From positions 1 to 13,565 of the forward strand of contig CALGMY010000277.1 of NCBI GenBank assembly GCA_937958785.1: a stretch of DNA of 13,565 nt, given 5' to 3'. This DNA is from an uncultured Gammaproteobacteria bacterium. GTDB taxonomy: Bacteria > Pseudomonadota > Gammaproteobacteria > Steroidobacterales > GCA-2729495. Each line of letters opens with the position of its first letter. The first letter of the stretch is position 1. Positions 12,856 to 13,565 of this stretch are shown piece after piece. The position numbers were made by a program, and so were the translations under genes. The notes under the pieces are model-generated. The model saw only the letters and a program-made list of their open reading frames with translations, did not search any database and was not told where the DNA came from.

Positions 12856-13565
12856 CTAGTTGCTGCCCGACCCGGCGACCCTGCGCTCCTCCGGTACGGC
12901 GCGGAGCGGGGCAGCCTCCTCGGACTCAAAGATGATGTAGGGGCGCGTCTCGCCGGTGACGACGGCCTCGTCGATCACGACCTTGCGGGCGTTACGCAGC
13001 GACGGGAGGTCGTACATGGTGTCGAGCAGGATGCCCTCGAGGATCGTACGCAGGCCCCGGGCACCCGTCTTGCGCTGCATGGCCCGCTGGGCCACCGCGC
13101 GCAGGGCGTCTTCCCGGAACTCCAGCTCGGCGCCTTCCATCTCGAACAGGCGACGGTACTGCTTCGTCAGTGCATTCTTGGGCTCGACGAGGATGCTGAT
13201 CAGGGCGGCCTCGTCCAGTTCCTCGAGGGTCGCTACCACGGGCAAGCGGCCGACGAACTCGGGGATGAGGCCGAAGCGGATCAGGTCCTCCGGCTCCACA
13301 TCGGTCAGTAGCTGGCCGATAGGGGCGTCCTCCGTACTCTTCACGTCCGCGACGAAGCCGATGCCGCTCTTCTGGGAACGCTTCTGGATGATCTTCTCGA
13401 GTCCGGCAAAGGCACCGCCGCAGATGAACAGGATATGCCGCGTATCAACCTGCAGGAACTCCTGCTGGGGATGCTTCCGGCCGCCCTGGGGAGGCACCGA
13501 CGCGATCGTGCCCTCGATCAGCTTGAGCAGGGCCTGCTGCACGCCCTCGCCCGAGACATCGCGGG
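12856..13565 (-). CDS. clpX: ATP-dependent Clp protease ATP-binding subunit ClpX, C-terminal part (cut by window edge)
   Basis: AAA+ unfoldase that recognises substrates and feeds them to ClpP. About 235 C-terminal residues are visible against roughly 424 in the family; the zinc-binding domain and Walker A motif lie beyond the edge. Seen, in order: RDVSGEGVQQALLKLIEGT, the RKH pore loop in GGRKHPQQEF, ILFICGGAFAGLEKII, the ClpP-docking IGF loop in QKSGIGFVAD, the arginine-finger region GLIPEFVGRLPVVATL, and the sensor-2 block RKTGARGLRTILEGILLDTM. The tail ends in a short acidic-to-basic stretch that differs from E. coli, as is common. It runs 8 bp upstream of lon; clpP would be expected further right. 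Confidence 0.97.
   Translation of the reverse strand, partial: RDVSGEGVQQALLKLIEGTIASVPPQGGRKHPQQEFLQVDTRHILFICGGAFAGLEKIIQKRSQKSGIGFVADVKSTEDAPIGQLLTDVEPEDLIRFGLIPEFVGRLPVVATLEELDEAALISILVEPKNALTKQYRRLFEMEGAELEFREDALRAVAQRAMQRKTGARGLRTILEGILLDTMYDLPSLRNARKVVIDEAVVTGETRPYIIFESEEAAPLRAVPEERRVAGSGSN

Noticed and set aside
1..13565. CRISPR array, insertion sequence, phage, toxin-antitoxin or defence system
   Set aside because: No regularly spaced repeats, transposase motifs or unexplained gene-sized stretch were found; all gaps are under 300 bp.

Overview
The window is an ordinary, tightly packed stretch of chromosome from a GC-rich gammaproteobacterium. Two things point there. The gene order clpX-lon-hupB-ppiD is the gammaproteobacterial protease/HU block, and fabI next to ppiD matches the order I recall from Pseudomonas. 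A yafS-like methyltransferase followed by rnhA and dnaQ is the second conserved block. NhaB is also typical of gammaproteobacteria, often marine or halotolerant ones. The high third-position GC and the protein sequences would fit something near Chromatiales/Ectothiorhodospiraceae, but genus cannot be fixed from this sequence.

Layout, right to left, all on the minus strand unless stated. (1) 13565-12856: C-terminal part of clpX. lon (12847-10424) follows after only 8 bp. (2) A strong sigma70-type promoter at 10397-10368 lies just past lon and serves hupB (10177-9905) through a leader of about 180 nt. hupB ends in a large hairpin (9874-9836). (3) tRNA-Val(TAC) and tRNA-Asp(GTC) lie between hupB and ppiD (9559-7643), and ppiD starts 22 nt after the tRNA-Asp gene. 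(4) fabI (6825-7601) is the only plus-strand gene. It converges on ppiD across a 41-bp spacer with two GC-rich hairpins, and diverges from the next operon across 73 bp. (5) 6751-1: a run of seven same-strand genes: yafS-like methyltransferase, rnhA, dnaQ, nhaB, tviB-type nucleotide-sugar dehydrogenase, UDP-glucuronate-4-epimerase-type epimerase, and the 5' part of pgi. The first four overlap or nearly touch (GTGA overlap, 6-bp gap, ATGA overlap). An 81-bp gap precedes the dehydrogenase, then gaps of 26 and 12 bp.

The genes fall into three working groups: protein quality control and nucleoid structure (ClpX, Lon, HU, PpiD); replication and RNA-DNA hybrid removal (DnaQ, RNase HI), with a Na+/H+ antiporter attached; and precursor supply for a surface polysaccharide (nucleotide-sugar dehydrogenase, epimerase, Pgi). 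FabI supplies fatty-acid synthesis. No mobile element, CRISPR array, phage gene or base-composition break was seen, and nothing looks like a novel defence or metabolic system. The points worth a second look are regulatory: the hupB promoter and leader, the inverted repeat fused to the lon stop codon, the palindrome before tRNA-Val, and the missing intergenic space before lon. No stretch over 300 bp lacks a gene; the longest gap (10178-10423) is described under the hupB promoter and leader.
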